From positions 1 through 38,456 of the forward strand of contig NZ_LAQU01000019.1 of NCBI RefSeq assembly GCF_000970345.1: 38,456 nt of DNA, written 5' to 3'. Source of the stretch: Robbsia andropogonis (GTDB taxonomy: Bacteria > Pseudomonadota > Gammaproteobacteria > Burkholderiales > Burkholderiaceae). The notes below the pieces were generated by a model. That model was not told the DNA's origin, ran no database searches, and saw nothing but the letters and a program-made list of their open reading frames with translations. A program made the translations under genes and the position numbers. This document shows, one piece after another, positions 8,129 to 16,887 of this stretch (position 1 is the stretch's first letter; every line of letters begins with the position of its first letter).

Positions 8129-10014
8129 TCTGGCCAACCGTGCGCCCACCCGCCCCATCAATGGCCCACGGGCCATGGACCGCACGGCTTATCGTCCTTC
8201 TCGCCCTGAGTGGCGCGACGGCGCAGACAAACGCCGTGGTGACGACCGTGTTCGCGGCCTCTGCGCCACGCACCGCGTCAGTGGCCATAGCCGGTCGGAC
8301 AGCCACATCAGGTGCATCGCACGCATCGGCCGTGACACCAGACGACAGCACGTCGTTTGCGGTCCTCGCCAACATGCCATCGTCGACGGATGATGAACGA
8401 GACACGCAAATCACGCTGCAATCGATCGCCCATGCCGCAGGTGTCCATTTCATCGTCGATCTCGGCAACATTCGAGGCGCCGACGAATCATGTAGCGACG
8501 CCCTGTTTGCGCGACGACGGGCGTTGCTCGATGCCGTCCCCGCGCCGGTGGTATTCGTGCCAGGCATGCGCGACTGGGTCGACTGCGCCCGCCCTGGCGC
8601 CGGCGGATTCGATCCCGTCGAACGACTCGACGCGATCCGTGATGCCTTCCTATCCGGCAACCAATCGCTTGGCACCCCGGCGATGCGCGTCATCCGGCAG
8701 TCGGAACTGCCGGCTTTCATTCCCTATCGCGAGAACATGCGATGGATCGATGACGGTGTGGTCTTCGCCACGCTTAACGTGCCAGGCGGCAATAATCATT
8801 TTCTCGACGGAGGCGGACGCAACGGCGAATATGAAGATCGCGAAGTGGCCAATCGAAACTGGATCGATCACGCCGTCACCGATGCGGAGCGGCGCCATGC
8901 CCGCGGCCTCGTGTTCCTGTTCGCCGGCGATCCCGGGTTTGCCTCCAACGCCACGGGCGCGCGCGGGAATGAACGCGATGCCGCGGGCACCCACTGGGCC
9001 GCCCCGTTCGATTGGTGGTTTCGCCGTCCGCACGAACGGGATGGCTATGCGTCCTTGCGTCGCGACCTGCTGCAGGCCGTGGCGCGCTTTAATGGTCCCG
9101 TCCTGATCATCCATGGACGTGACACGCAACGCGCAAAGGCATCGCGTAAAAGCCCTCGCGCAAGCGATTCAACCCATGGCAGAAGTGCGCAAACGGCGAA
9201 ACAAGAAAAACGCGACGAAGCAAGCAATGAGAAGCGCGGTGTACGCGTACTCGATAACACGCTGCCGCCGGTGGTTGCCTTGGAGACACTGACTCGCGTA
9301 CCTGACGGTCCCGTCCTGCATGATGTGCAACAGGTGATGGTGGACAATCCCCGTGGGTCCCGGCAATGGCTACGTGTTACGTTGCCCACCGCAACGGAAA
9401 ACCGAACGACCACGCGGCCGGCGCGCACGGTCCACGGCTCGGCGCACAGGCGCAAGAGCGAAGAAGGGTCAGGATTTCACATCCGAGTAGAGCGGATCGA
9501 CGATGCCGCTTTCGAGACGGCATCTCGCACCGCGCCGCCTCCGCCAGCACCATCGAACGCGTCGCCGGATACACCGTCGAGCGCGCCATCGACGACGCGC
9601 CCCGCCAGCCCGATGCAGCCTGCCGGAGCGCCCGCCAATGGCATGGGATTACCGCCCTGGCCCGGCAACGCGTTCCGCCTGAATCCGGCCGGCACATCCC
9701 GCGAACACGAGGCGCAAGGCATTCCCACCGCCAGGCCAGGCCCGTATCAAAGCGGTCTTGCATCCAATGCAAAAAGCACGTCGGATTACGACGTGCTTTC
9801 GACTGCGTCAGGCATAGCGACTCATCATGCGCCAACGCAAGACACTCCCGCCGTAAATACCGGCGCGCTGGACGATTCGCCACTACCGGGCGAACCGGAA
9901 GAGCCGGCGGACCCGGTTGAAACTGGTTTGGGCGATGATGCCGACCACAGCGGGACATCAGCGTTGAACGGTATTACAAGGCCAGAAATGCTACCCCTTC
10001 CCCCTGCCCGATAA
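8125..10014 (+). CDS. Exported calcineurin-like phosphoesterase homologue with degenerate motifs
   Basis: The GTG start overlaps the mutS stop by four bases (GTGA), so translation is probably coupled. Residues about 13-35 form a signal peptide-like segment (after MAHGPWTAR comes [12 protein letters not shown]), suggesting export. Residues about 75-340 resemble periplasmic or secreted calcineurin-like phosphoesterases, including [19 protein letters not shown] and a later PGGNN stretch. The metal-binding motifs are altered: the first motif (usually GDTP) reads ANMP, the second (GD) reads GN, the third (GDNEW) reads GMRDW, and the last (HGDTH) reads HGRDTQ. The protein is therefore probably not a metal-dependent phosphatase, although this rests on family motifs I recall. 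Residues about 345-629 are a Pro, Ser, Thr and Ala-rich tail, likely disordered. The role is unknown. Confidence 0.72.
   Translation: MIWPTVRPPAPSMAHGPWTARLIVLLALSGATAQTNAVVTTVFAASAPRTASVAIAGRTATSGASHASAVTPDDSTSFAVLANMPSSTDDERDTQITLQSIAHAAGVHFIVDLGNIRGADESCSDALFARRRALLDAVPAPVVFVPGMRDWVDCARPGAGGFDPVERLDAIRDAFLSGNQSLGTPAMRVIRQSELPAFIPYRENMRWIDDGVVFATLNVPGGNNHFLDGGGRNGEYEDREVANRNWIDHAVTDAERRHARGLVFLFAGDPGFASNATGARGNERDAAGTHWAAPFDWWFRRPHERDGYASLRRDLLQAVARFNGPVLIIHGRDTQRAKASRKSPRASDSTHGRSAQTAKQEKRDEASNEKRGVRVLDNTLPPVVALETLTRVPDGPVLHDVQQVMVDNPRGSRQWLRVTLPTATENRTTTRPARTVHGSAHRRKSEEGSGFHIRVERIDDAAFETASRTAPPPPAPSNASPDTPSSAPSTTRPASPMQPAGAPANGMGLPPWPGNAFRLNPAGTSREHEAQGIPTARPGPYQSGLASNAKSTSDYDVLSTASGIATHHAPTQDTPAVNTGALDDSPLPGEPEEPADPVETGLGDDADHSGTSALNGITRPEMLPLPPAR
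9771..9799 (-). terminator. Intrinsic terminator for slyD, inside an opposing gene
   Basis: An 11-base-pair perfect stem (AAAGCACGTCG at 9773-9783 with CGACGTGCTTT at 9789-9799) has a 5-base loop. Read on the minus strand, the stem is followed by a run of five T residues. This is the form of a Rho-independent terminator for transcription running leftward from slyD, whose stop is about 220 bases upstream. It lies wholly inside the coding sequence of the opposing phosphoesterase-like gene. Confidence 0.6.
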
Positions 10015-10021
10015 CCCCCGA

Positions 10022-10570
10022 CTAGTGCAGCGTCGGCTTGGGGGGCGGCGTGCTGTCGTCCTCGTCGTCCTCATCCTCGTCAACGACCTCAAGACCATCG
10101 ATGCCATGCGCATGCTCGTGCTCGATTTCGTCTTCGGTCGCCTCGCGGACTTCCGTCACCGTCAGGGCAAACCGTAGTGCCATGCCGGCCAGAGGGTGAT
10201 TCCCGTCAAGCACAACCTTGTCTTCCGCCAGATCAGTGACGGTATAGATGAGGGTTTCACTAGCTTCATCCGCTTCATCGGGTGCGCCCTCAAACTGCAT
10301 GCCGACTTCCAACGGTTCCGGAAAACGGGTACGGGCTTCCACCTTCACCAGCTCCGGATCGTAATCGCCAAACGCGTCGCTGGGCTCGAGCTGGATCTGC
10401 GTCTCGAAACCATTCTCCTGCCCGTCCAGCGCTTCCTCGATCTTGGGGAACGTGCCATCATAGCCGCCGTGCAGATACACGAGTGGCTCATCACTTTCTT
10501 CGATCAGATTGCCTTGCGCGTCAGACAGCGTGTATTTCAGCGCGACGACGGTGTTCTTCGCGATTTTCAT
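10022..10570 (-). CDS. slyD: FKBP-type peptidyl-prolyl isomerase SlyD
   Basis: SlyD is a cytoplasmic proline isomerase and chaperone, also known as a nickel chaperone in hydrogenase maturation. The 182 residues show the FKBP halves at about 1-70 (VALKYTLSDAQGNLIEES, then YLHGGYDGTFPKIEEALDG) and about 120-145 (NHPLAGMALRFALTV), with the insert-in-flap chaperone domain between. The C-terminal tail is strongly acidic (VVDEDEDDEDD) with only a few histidines, unlike the His- and Cys-rich metal-binding tail of E. coli SlyD, so high-capacity nickel binding is doubtful. The ATG has GGAGA 6 bases upstream. It converges on the phosphoesterase-like gene with only 7 bases between stops. Confidence 0.95.
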   Translation of the reverse strand: MKIAKNTVVALKYTLSDAQGNLIEESDEPLVYLHGGYDGTFPKIEEALDGQENGFETQIQLEPSDAFGDYDPELVKVEARTRFPEPLEVGMQFEGAPDEADEASETLIYTVTDLAEDKVVLDGNHPLAGMALRFALTVTEVREATEDEIEHEHAHGIDGLEVVDEDEDDEDDSTPPPKPTLH

Positions 10571-10755
10571 TCGGTTCTCCGATTTTCGCCCCCATTATAC
10601 GATGCCCGACCGGCTTTCTCGCGTTCGCGTTCCCCGCGTCGCAACAAAACATGCACCGCACGCGACAATCGAGTGTCTCGCACCGCGGCTGCCCCACCCC
10701 GTGCCACCCACGACAACGTGGCCAGTCCTCTACCGCGACCAGCTTTCCAGACATC

Positions 10756-12288
10756 ATGCGTAAGTCTCTCCGACATCCCCTTGCCTTGCTCGGCGGTTTG
10801 AGTCCCATCACGTTCATGCGCGAATACTGGCAGCGCAAGCCACTGCTGATCCGCCAGGCGGTTCCCGAGATCGCCGGCCAGTTTCACCCAGATGACCTGT
10901 TCGATCTGGCGCAGGATCACGATGTCGAATCTCGGCTGGTCGAACGCCGTCGCGGACGCTGGCATTTGACCCCGGGACCATTCGAACATGATCCGCGCGA
11001 CCCCAACCCCGTCACGGAAAACGGTGACTGGCAAGGCAACTTCGCGAAACATACCACGGCCCCGCATCGACGCGGCCCTGCCGACCGCTCTGCTGTGCCG
11101 CGCCGACTCGGCGACAAGGACTGGTCCCTGCTGGTCCAGGGCGTCGATCTCTTCGATGACGACGCGGCGGCATTGTTACAGCGATTCCGATTTATTCCGG
11201 ATGCGCGCCTCGATGACCTCATGATCAGCTATGCGGTGGATGGCGGCGGCGTCGGCCCGCACTTCGATTCCTACGACGTCTTCTTGCTTCAGGCCGAAGG
11301 ACGGCGTCGCTGGCGCATCAGCGCTCAGACCGACCTGCGTCTCGACCCCGCGCAACCGATGAAGATCCTGCGCCATTTCGTCCCCGATGAGGAATGGGTG
11401 TTGAATCCAGGCGACATGCTGTATTTGCCCCCGCATATTGCCCACGACGGCATCGCCATTGGCGAAAGCATCACCTGCTCGATAGGTTTCCGCGCCGCCG
11501 ACGAAACGGAACTCACCGTGCAATTTTTGCACACCCTCGCGGAACAAATTGCCGATGCGCGAGCGCAAGCGGATCGCGCGCCGATACAGCCGGCAACAAC
11601 TGTCGCCAAGACCCCGCGGCGCGGGCATGCACGGAGCACTGAACCGGCAAGCACCGGTCGACCGGTCCACCGCCTATATCGCGATCCGGATCAACCAGCG
11701 GTCTCAAAACCCGCAGCCCTGCCGGCGCAACTGATTGCCCATACCCAGGAAGTACTTTCACGTGTCACCTGGGACGGCAAAACCGTCGGTCGCTTCCTCG
11801 GCACGTATTTGACGGAGCCGAAGGCAAACGTGTTCTTCGATGCGCCAACCCGACGCATGTCCCGTGAAACGTTTGTCAAACGGCTGCTGGCACAGGGCTT
11901 GCATCTAGATAAGCGCTCACGGATGCTTTACGACGATTACGGCGTATATCTGAATGGTGAGACATTGCCTTTGGATCACTGGTCGGAGATGTTGGCAAGC
12001 GCCGGAGAATCAAGAGAGGCTTCAACGCGCGAAACGTCGTCACAAGCGAGGGTCGCACTGCGGTCGAACATCACAAGGCGGACCGCATCCGTGCCAATCG
12101 TAATACGACGATTGACCGTCAAAAAAGCCCGTCGAATGCTGCGTGACAGCCTGATGAAACTGGCTGATCAGCGGTGGTTGCAGCCTGACGATTTTGTAAC
12201 ACTCTCTCACGATTCTCCGATAGTATCGGCGTGGCACGAGTGGTATCTTGCGGGCTGGATTCGGTTGGCTGTTGCATCCGATCGATAG
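10756..12288 (+). CDS. roxA: JmjC/cupin ribosomal oxygenase, RoxA (YcfD) type
   Basis: The product belongs to the 2-oxoglutarate- and Fe(II)-dependent ribosomal oxygenases; E. coli RoxA hydroxylates an arginine of ribosomal protein L16. The N-terminal stretch (FMREYWQRKPLLIRQA) is typical. The iron-binding triad is visible as His169-X-Asp171 in VGPHFDSYDVF and His230 in LPPHIAHDG. The C-terminal winged-helix-like part follows the jelly roll. At 510 residues it is about 140 longer than the E. coli protein. Extra low-complexity segments lie around residues 80-110, around 265-315, and near 415-440. ATG 10756 is chosen by comparison with the family N-terminus; no strong ribosome binding site is seen. 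It is divergent from slyD. Confidence 0.9.
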   Translation: MRKSLRHPLALLGGLSPITFMREYWQRKPLLIRQAVPEIAGQFHPDDLFDLAQDHDVESRLVERRRGRWHLTPGPFEHDPRDPNPVTENGDWQGNFAKHTTAPHRRGPADRSAVPRRLGDKDWSLLVQGVDLFDDDAAALLQRFRFIPDARLDDLMISYAVDGGGVGPHFDSYDVFLLQAEGRRRWRISAQTDLRLDPAQPMKILRHFVPDEEWVLNPGDMLYLPPHIAHDGIAIGESITCSIGFRAADETELTVQFLHTLAEQIADARAQADRAPIQPATTVAKTPRRGHARSTEPASTGRPVHRLYRDPDQPAVSKPAALPAQLIAHTQEVLSRVTWDGKTVGRFLGTYLTEPKANVFFDAPTRRMSRETFVKRLLAQGLHLDKRSRMLYDDYGVYLNGETLPLDHWSEMLASAGESREASTRETSSQARVALRSNITRRTASVPIVIRRLTVKKARRMLRDSLMKLADQRWLQPDDFVTLSHDSPIVSAWHEWYLAGWIRLAVASDR

Positions 12289-12377
12289 TCGTGGCAGCGT
12301 GGTATGCCACAGCAGCGTCGTCGATACGACGTTGCAGGCCTTGAGCGGAAGAAACCGGCTGAGTTACCTGCATTGTG

Positions 12378-12406
12378 TCGACGGTGCGGCGCAAAATGCA
12401 TATAAT
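12378..12406 (+). promoter_or_regulatory. Sigma-70-type promoter of the Ala/Ser-rich lipoprotein gene
   Basis: A perfect TATAAT lies at 12401-12406, and TCGACG, matching the -35 consensus at four of six positions, lies 17 bases upstream at 12378-12383. Transcription would start near 12413, giving a leader of about 130 bases before the ATG at 12544. It is the best-looking promoter in the window and suggests strong expression. Confidence 0.6.
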
Positions 12407-12543
12407 TTTGTGTTGTGCTGTCGTAAAGGATTACGCACGATGCCACCGCTTTTCTGTCATCACGGAATGCGGGGCCGCGTGCAGTAGTACACACGAACGG
12501 ACGTTTAGCAGTAGCTTACTTTAACCATAAAAGGGACGTGATC

Positions 12544-12816
12544 ATGAACAAGACTCTCATCGTTGCTGGTTCGCTGGCATTGGCATTGGCACTGGGCGCT
12601 TGCGGCAAGAAGGAAGACACGAGCAACGCGAGCGCGGCAAGCGACGCGGCAGCGTCGGCTTCGGCCGCTGCATCGAGCGCAACGGCCGCCGCTTCGAGCG
12701 CATCGGCAACGGCGAGCGACGCGTCAGCGTCGGCAGCAGATGCCGCTTCGAGCGCAGCTGCAGCATCGTCGACGGCAGCTTCGGCAGCCATGGCAGCTTC
12801 GGGCGCGAGCCAGTAA
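12544..12816 (+). CDS. Small Ala/Ser-rich lipoprotein
   Basis: The 90-residue precursor begins with a short positive N-region, a hydrophobic stretch and the lipobox LGAC, so Cys20 should be lipidated by the Lgt/Lsp pathway. The mature chain starts with a charged GKKEDT segment and then consists almost only of Ala and Ser with occasional Asp, Thr and Met, ending ASGASQ. Such a chain should be helical or extended and could span part of the periplasm. A 15-base repeat occurs at 12688-12702 and 12742-12756, 54 bases apart, consistent with growth by duplication. The start has AGGGA about 8 bases upstream. It has its own promoter and terminator, so it is a single-gene unit. The function is unknown; it may be a structural envelope lipoprotein. 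Confidence 0.85.
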   Translation: MNKTLIVAGSLALALALGACGKKEDTSNASAASDAAASASAAASSATAAASSASATASDASASAADAASSAAAASSTAASAAMAASGASQ

Positions 12817-12877
12817 GTCATGTGATTCATATTGCCCGATCGTTCATGGCACGAACGGGCGATATGTGTTAAATGCA

Positions 12878-12908
12878 AAAAACCGGCTTTTAGCCGGTTT
12901 TTCATTTT
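12878..12908. terminator. Bidirectional intrinsic terminator
   Basis: An 11-base-pair stem (AAAAACCGGCT and AGCCGGTTTTT) with a TTT loop at 12889-12891 is flanked by A residues on the left and T-rich sequence on the right. It lies between the plus-strand lipoprotein gene and the convergent minus-strand hydrolase gene, and can serve both because each strand ends in a T run. Confidence 0.85.
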
Positions 12909-12990
12909 TACATGTCAAATGGATGCGCAATCATTGATCGATGTCAGACAATGACATGTAAGGGGCGAAGGCGTACGTCGACGCAACGCC

Positions 12991-13767
12991 CTATAGCGTC
13001 AGCCACGCGAAACCCTCATCCTGGGTAGCGATGATGACATCCTCGTCCGCCCTGCCCCAGACCGCGTTTATTGCCGTCCGCGCCAACGCAGCCTGATTGT
13101 TTTCCTTGCTTAGATGGGCGGCCACCAGATGTCTTAAGCGACTGTGATTGAGCGAACCCAGAATTTCGGCCGCACTATCGTTCGCCAGGTGCCCCAGCGT
13201 GCCCCCGATTCGCGCTTTCAATGCAGCGTGATAGCGGCTGTTCGCCAGCATCGAACGATCATGGTTGCATTCCAGTACCAACGCATCGCAACCCTGTAGC
13301 GCCTGCGTAATGTGCGACGTACCGCATCCGGCATCCGTCAGCACACCCAAGGTCCTACTGCCATCGCTAAACACGAATTGCAACGGTTCACGTGCATCGT
13401 GTGGCACCGTGTAAGGGCGAATCTGAAAATCTCGCAATGCGAGCGGCACACTGCATTGCAGCAGATGCAATGCGATTCGCGCATCGCCGACCGCACCCAT
13501 AGCTTGCGCCGTACCCCAACTGGTGTAGAGCGGAATGCTGAAGCGGCGACACAACGTCAACGCGCTGCCGATATGATCGGAATGTTCATGGGTGATAAGA
13601 ATGGCATCGAGATCCTCGACGCACAGACCTACCCGCTCCAGACGGCGGGAGATCTCCTTGGCAGAGAAGCCGCAATCAAGCAAGATGCGGGTCGTCGTGG
13701 TGTCGCTCGTCTGCTCCACAACGAGGGCGTTGCCCTCGCTACCACTTCCCAGGCTGGAAAATCGCAT
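12991..13767 (-). CDS. MBL-fold metallo-hydrolase (YycJ/WalJ-like)
   Basis: This 258-residue protein is a metallo-beta-lactamase-fold hydrolase. The metal-binding motif His60-Glu-His62-Ser-Asp64-His65 is intact in ITHEHSDHIG, and a second-site aspartate is seen in VLTDAGCG. The N-terminal MRFSSLGSGSEGNALVV and the later ALVLECNHD stretch are characteristic of the cytoplasmic YycJ/WalJ group, which has been linked to DNA processing or repair in other bacteria. The exact substrate is not known. It follows bamC by 67 bases in the same direction and is probably cotranscribed with dapA and bamC. Its transcript should end at the shared terminator at 12878-12908. Confidence 0.92.
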   Translation of the reverse strand: MRFSSLGSGSEGNALVVEQTSDTTTTRILLDCGFSAKEISRRLERVGLCVEDLDAILITHEHSDHIGSALTLCRRFSIPLYTSWGTAQAMGAVGDARIALHLLQCSVPLALRDFQIRPYTVPHDAREPLQFVFSDGSRTLGVLTDAGCGTSHITQALQGCDALVLECNHDRSMLANSRYHAALKARIGGTLGHLANDSAAEILGSLNHSRLRHLVAAHLSKENNQAALARTAINAVWGRADEDVIIATQDEGFAWLTL

Positions 13768-13834
13768 CAGCCCACCAGCCGGCGATCGGAATGGATCGCC
13801 CCGACGACAAGTAGCCGCGCAAACGCAACCGGCA

Positions 13835-14986
13835 TCAGCTCAATTGCGCTTTCAACAAGGTCACCAGACGACGCGCTTCACGCGAACCATCCGGGCGTCC
13901 GTTGACGTCGAGCACCATCACTTGAGCACTCCCCGCGGCATCTGCACGGACGGTTACGTGTAACGGTGCACCACTGCCCTTTGTCGCAGGCCCCTTGAAT
14001 AATTTGCCGAATATTCCGGACGTCCGAGCATTGTCGTTGACCGGATTCGCATATCGAACAATAAACGTCCCCGTTTGTTGATTGCTTTCGTCGACAAGGA
14101 AATCACTTCGATCCAGTGCCAGGCCAACACGCAACCACGCGCGATCAACCGGTTCATTGACGCGCAGGATCGGCGCACCGCTCGTGGTGTCCAGCGTTAC
14201 CACGCGGGCATCCGCCGGACGTGCGCTGACAATCAGCTGTTTTGTCTGCGCATTTGTCAGGCCGAAACGCTCCATCAGCCTGCCCATGAAAGCCAACTCG
14301 AGTTCCGGGTTGCGCGGACTGTCTTCCCAACGCGTGGTGGTGGCGGTGTTGCCGGTGCCCACATCCTTTTCCACCATGCCGCGCTGCGTGATGTATACCG
14401 CGGTCCCGCCGTCCGCCGTCCGCTCCAGCCGCGTGCGGAACTTGTCACGCGTCCCGGAAGAATAAATGCCGTCTACCAGCTTGCCGAACGTGCGGCGGAA
14501 CCAGTCGTTCGGGATTTTGGCGCGATTCTCTGCCCAATCGGTCTCCATCACACCGGTTGTCGGGGAATCGAGTGCGATGTCAAAACCGTTGTCCGCCCAG
14601 AACGTCTTCAGGATTGGCCACAACTCTTCCGGTGAGCGACCATCTACGATCAGCCATTGCTGATTGCTGTCCTTGACCACATGCATGCCCAATGGGTCTT
14701 GTGGCGTGGGAAGCCCTATCGTCTTGGCGCCATCCTGCGTAATGCTCATCTGCGGACCGGGATTTGCCACCGCCACCGGCGGCGCGACATACTTCGAGTC
14801 GAGTTGCGGCTGCGCGAGACCGGGCGGTACTTTCAGATCCGGTACCGACGTCGCATGTGAATAATCGACCTTATCCCCGGCCAGCTTGTCCTTCAATCCG
14901 GCACACCCCGACAACGACGCAACCGTCGACAACGCCAATAGCGCCATGGCAGGACGATACGCTTTCAAATTCATACGCGATTCCAT
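13835..14986 (-). CDS. bamC: Outer membrane assembly lipoprotein BamC
   Basis: BamC is a lipoprotein of the BAM complex that folds beta-barrel proteins into the outer membrane. The 383-residue precursor has a signal sequence with the lipobox LSGC at Cys28. An unstructured segment follows, with the conserved VDYSHATSVPDLKVPPGL stretch that in E. coli contacts BamD. Two helix-grip domains follow (about residues 105-225 and 250-380). The ATG at 14986 has AAGGA 5 bases upstream; ATG at residue 5 is an alternative. It lies 10 bases after dapA, the same dapA-bamC pairing known in E. coli, which supports the name. Confidence 0.93.
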   Translation of the reverse strand: MESRMNLKAYRPAMALLALSTVASLSGCAGLKDKLAGDKVDYSHATSVPDLKVPPGLAQPQLDSKYVAPPVAVANPGPQMSITQDGAKTIGLPTPQDPLGMHVVKDSNQQWLIVDGRSPEELWPILKTFWADNGFDIALDSPTTGVMETDWAENRAKIPNDWFRRTFGKLVDGIYSSGTRDKFRTRLERTADGGTAVYITQRGMVEKDVGTGNTATTTRWEDSPRNPELELAFMGRLMERFGLTNAQTKQLIVSARPADARVVTLDTTSGAPILRVNEPVDRAWLRVGLALDRSDFLVDESNQQTGTFIVRYANPVNDNARTSGIFGKLFKGPATKGSGAPLHVTVRADAAGSAQVMVLDVNGRPDGSREARRLVTLLKAQLS

Positions 14987-14996
14987 ACGGTCCTTC

Positions 14997-15935
14997 TCAG
15001 ATAGACGACAACAGGCCAGCGTCCCGCATGGCGGTACGCATATCGGCGTGGAAGCGCGCGTCGAACGGTGTCAGCGGCAGGCGGACGCCGCCGGCAATCT
15101 TGTTCAACTGCTGCAGCGCCCACTTGACCGGGATAGGATTTGCCTCGACGAACAGCGCGCGATGAAGCGCAAGCAACTTCAAATGCAACGCCCGGGATGT
15201 TGCAATGTCACCGGCCATCGCTGCCTTGCACAAGTCATGCATGGCACGCGGCGCGACGTTCGCGGTAACGGAGATATTGCCGTGACCGCCGAGCCACATC
15301 AACGCAACCGCCGTCAGGTCGTCGCCGCTAAACACGGAGAATCCTTCGGGTGCATCGCGCAAAAGGCCCGCCGCGCGGTCCAGATTGCCGGTGGCGTCCT
15401 TGATGCCAATGATGCCGGGCACCGCTGCCAGACGAATCGTCGTCTCGTTGCTCATGTCAGCAACGGTGCGACCCGGAACGTTGTACAGGATGGAGGGCAG
15501 GTCGACGGCTTCCGCAATCGCCTTGAAATGCCGGTATATCCCTTCCTGCGTCGGCTTGTTGTAGTACGGTACCACTTGCAACGTGGCGTCCGCGCCAAGG
15601 CGTTGCGCCTCGCGCGTCAAGGCTATCGCTTCGTTGGTGGAATTTCCGCCGGCGCCGGCAATGACCGGAATCCGTCGGTCCAGATGCTTGACGGCGGCAT
15701 CGATCATCAGCAGGTGTTCGTCCACCGGCAATGTCGGCGATTCACCACTGGTACCGACGACGACGACGGCATCGGTACCTTCGGCTACATGCCAATCGAG
15801 CAACGCGCAAAAAGCCGGCAGGTCGAGGGCGCCGTCATCGCGCATCGGCGTAACAATCGCGACGATGCTGCCCTGAATGGAACGTCGCGCGACGCCGTCT
15901 TTGTCGGATCCGCGCACGGTGGAAGCAAGGTTCAT
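14997..15935 (-). CDS. dapA: 4-hydroxy-tetrahydrodipicolinate synthase
   Basis: DapA condenses pyruvate with aspartate semialdehyde, the first committed step to diaminopimelate and lysine. The Schiff-base lysine is Lys179 in [10 protein letters not shown]. The GTSGES motif (residues 61-66), the PYYNKP motif (123-128) and the YNVPGRT motif that holds the substrate-gating arginine (Arg156) are present. The 312 residues exceed the usual 292 by an N-terminal extension of about 18 residues before the common SIVAIVTPM start; no good ribosome binding site distinguishes the starts. It heads the dapA-bamC-hydrolase operon. Confidence 0.97.
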   Translation of the reverse strand: MNLASTVRGSDKDGVARRSIQGSIVAIVTPMRDDGALDLPAFCALLDWHVAEGTDAVVVVGTSGESPTLPVDEHLLMIDAAVKHLDRRIPVIAGAGGNSTNEAIALTREAQRLGADATLQVVPYYNKPTQEGIYRHFKAIAEAVDLPSILYNVPGRTVADMSNETTIRLAAVPGIIGIKDATGNLDRAAGLLRDAPEGFSVFSGDDLTAVALMWLGGHGNISVTANVAPRAMHDLCKAAMAGDIATSRALHLKLLALHRALFVEANPIPVKWALQQLNKIAGGVRLPLTPFDARFHADMRTAMRDAGLLSSI

Positions 15936-15974
15936 GGCACTCTGAAATTCGAGGATTCGAAACGGTAATGCGCG

Positions 15975-15980
15975 ATTGTA
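15975..15980 (-). promoter_or_regulatory. Possible -10 box of the dapA operon
   Basis: TACAAT is read on the minus strand at 15980-15975, placing a transcription start about 33 bases before the dapA ATG. No convincing -35 hexamer lies at the right distance. Confidence 0.35.
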
Positions 15981-15986
15981 ACGGAT

Positions 15987-16038
15987 TCAGGCCCGCACAC
16001 CTATCGGCAAAGGTTTCAATACGTTGCAGCGGGCCTGA
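15987..16038. repeat. 10-bp inverted repeat upstream of dapA
   Basis: TCAGGCCCGC at 15987-15996 is perfectly repeated in inverse at 16029-16038, with a 32-base spacer. It lies between the M50 protease stop and the dapA start, just upstream of the possible dapA -10 box. No T run follows, so it is a poor intrinsic terminator. It may be a hairpin at the end of the protease transcript or a binding site. Confidence 0.4.
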
Positions 16039-16100
16039 CAGCGGCCCTACGGGTGATTTTTACCGAACCAGGGCGAGCAACGGAAGCAGCATGAAGCGGA

Positions 16101-16721
16101 TCACCTGAAAAAAACATCGATCAGCGGTGATAACCAGTAACGTTGCAACAGGCTGGTGAGCACCAGCGCCATCACGATATAAAACCCGTAGGGCTCGATC
16201 CGGGAAAATGCGTAACCCTGCTTGGGTGGTAGCAGTGCGACCAGGATCCGACCACCATCGAGCGGCGGCAGCGGAAACAGGTTGAAAACGCACATCACCA
16301 GATTCACCATGAGCCCGGCCTGCGCCATCTGCAGGAAAAAGGGTTCCACGACGCCCGACACCTGCAGCAGCACCGACGTAATCGCCCAAATCAGCGCCTG
16401 CACGAAATTGCAACCCGGTCCGGCCAGCGTGACCAGCAAGCCATGCCAGCGCGGATTGCGAAGCTGGCCGAACGCCACGGGCACCGGTTTAGCGAAACCG
16501 AACAGGAACGCCCCGCTGGTCACGAAATAAAGGATCAGCGGCATCACGATCGTGCCGATGGGGTCGATATGTCGCGACGGATTCAGGCTGACGCGACCTA
16601 GCACATAGGCGGTGCGATCCCCGAAAAGATAGGCGACATAGCCATGGGCGGCCTCGTGCAGCGTGATCGCGAACAGGACGGGAAGCGCGTAGACCGCGAT
16701 GGTTTGAATGAGGGTATCCAT
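16101..16721 (-). CDS. M50 family site-2-protease-like membrane metalloprotease
   Basis: The 206-residue protein is an integral membrane zinc protease of the compact M50B type, without PDZ or CBS domains. The zinc-binding motif is His22-Glu-Ala-Ala-His26 in the first helix (LHEAAHGYVA). The third ligand is the Asp of NLFPLPPLDGGRI near residue 150. Five or six hydrophobic segments are visible. Such enzymes cut substrates within the membrane, but this short housekeeping type (often called Rip-like or FtsH-unrelated M50) has no defined substrate. The minus strand has TACAAT only about 11 bases before the ATG and no Shine-Dalgarno sequence, so the transcript may be leaderless or nearly so. Confidence 0.9.
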   Translation of the reverse strand: MDTLIQTIAVYALPVLFAITLHEAAHGYVAYLFGDRTAYVLGRVSLNPSRHIDPIGTIVMPLILYFVTSGAFLFGFAKPVPVAFGQLRNPRWHGLLVTLAGPGCNFVQALIWAITSVLLQVSGVVEPFFLQMAQAGLMVNLVMCVFNLFPLPPLDGGRILVALLPPKQGYAFSRIEPYGFYIVMALVLTSLLQRYWLSPLIDVFFR

Positions 16722-16887
16722 ATTTGGCCGCTATTGTAACAACACGCGAGGCCCGTCGCGCCACCGCCGACTATTTTTTGCGGAAGAATCGACCGCCTCA
16801 TGACGTCGGCACACGCCCTCGGAACCACCGAGGCACGCCCGCTAGCGATCGATAGGATGGTATTAATGGCGTCCGCCTTGCCCGGAT

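Noticed and set aside
14886-15968. 360-codon open frame on the plus strand
   Set aside because: It covers dapA in reverse; the Arg, Gln and His-rich product looks like a shadow.
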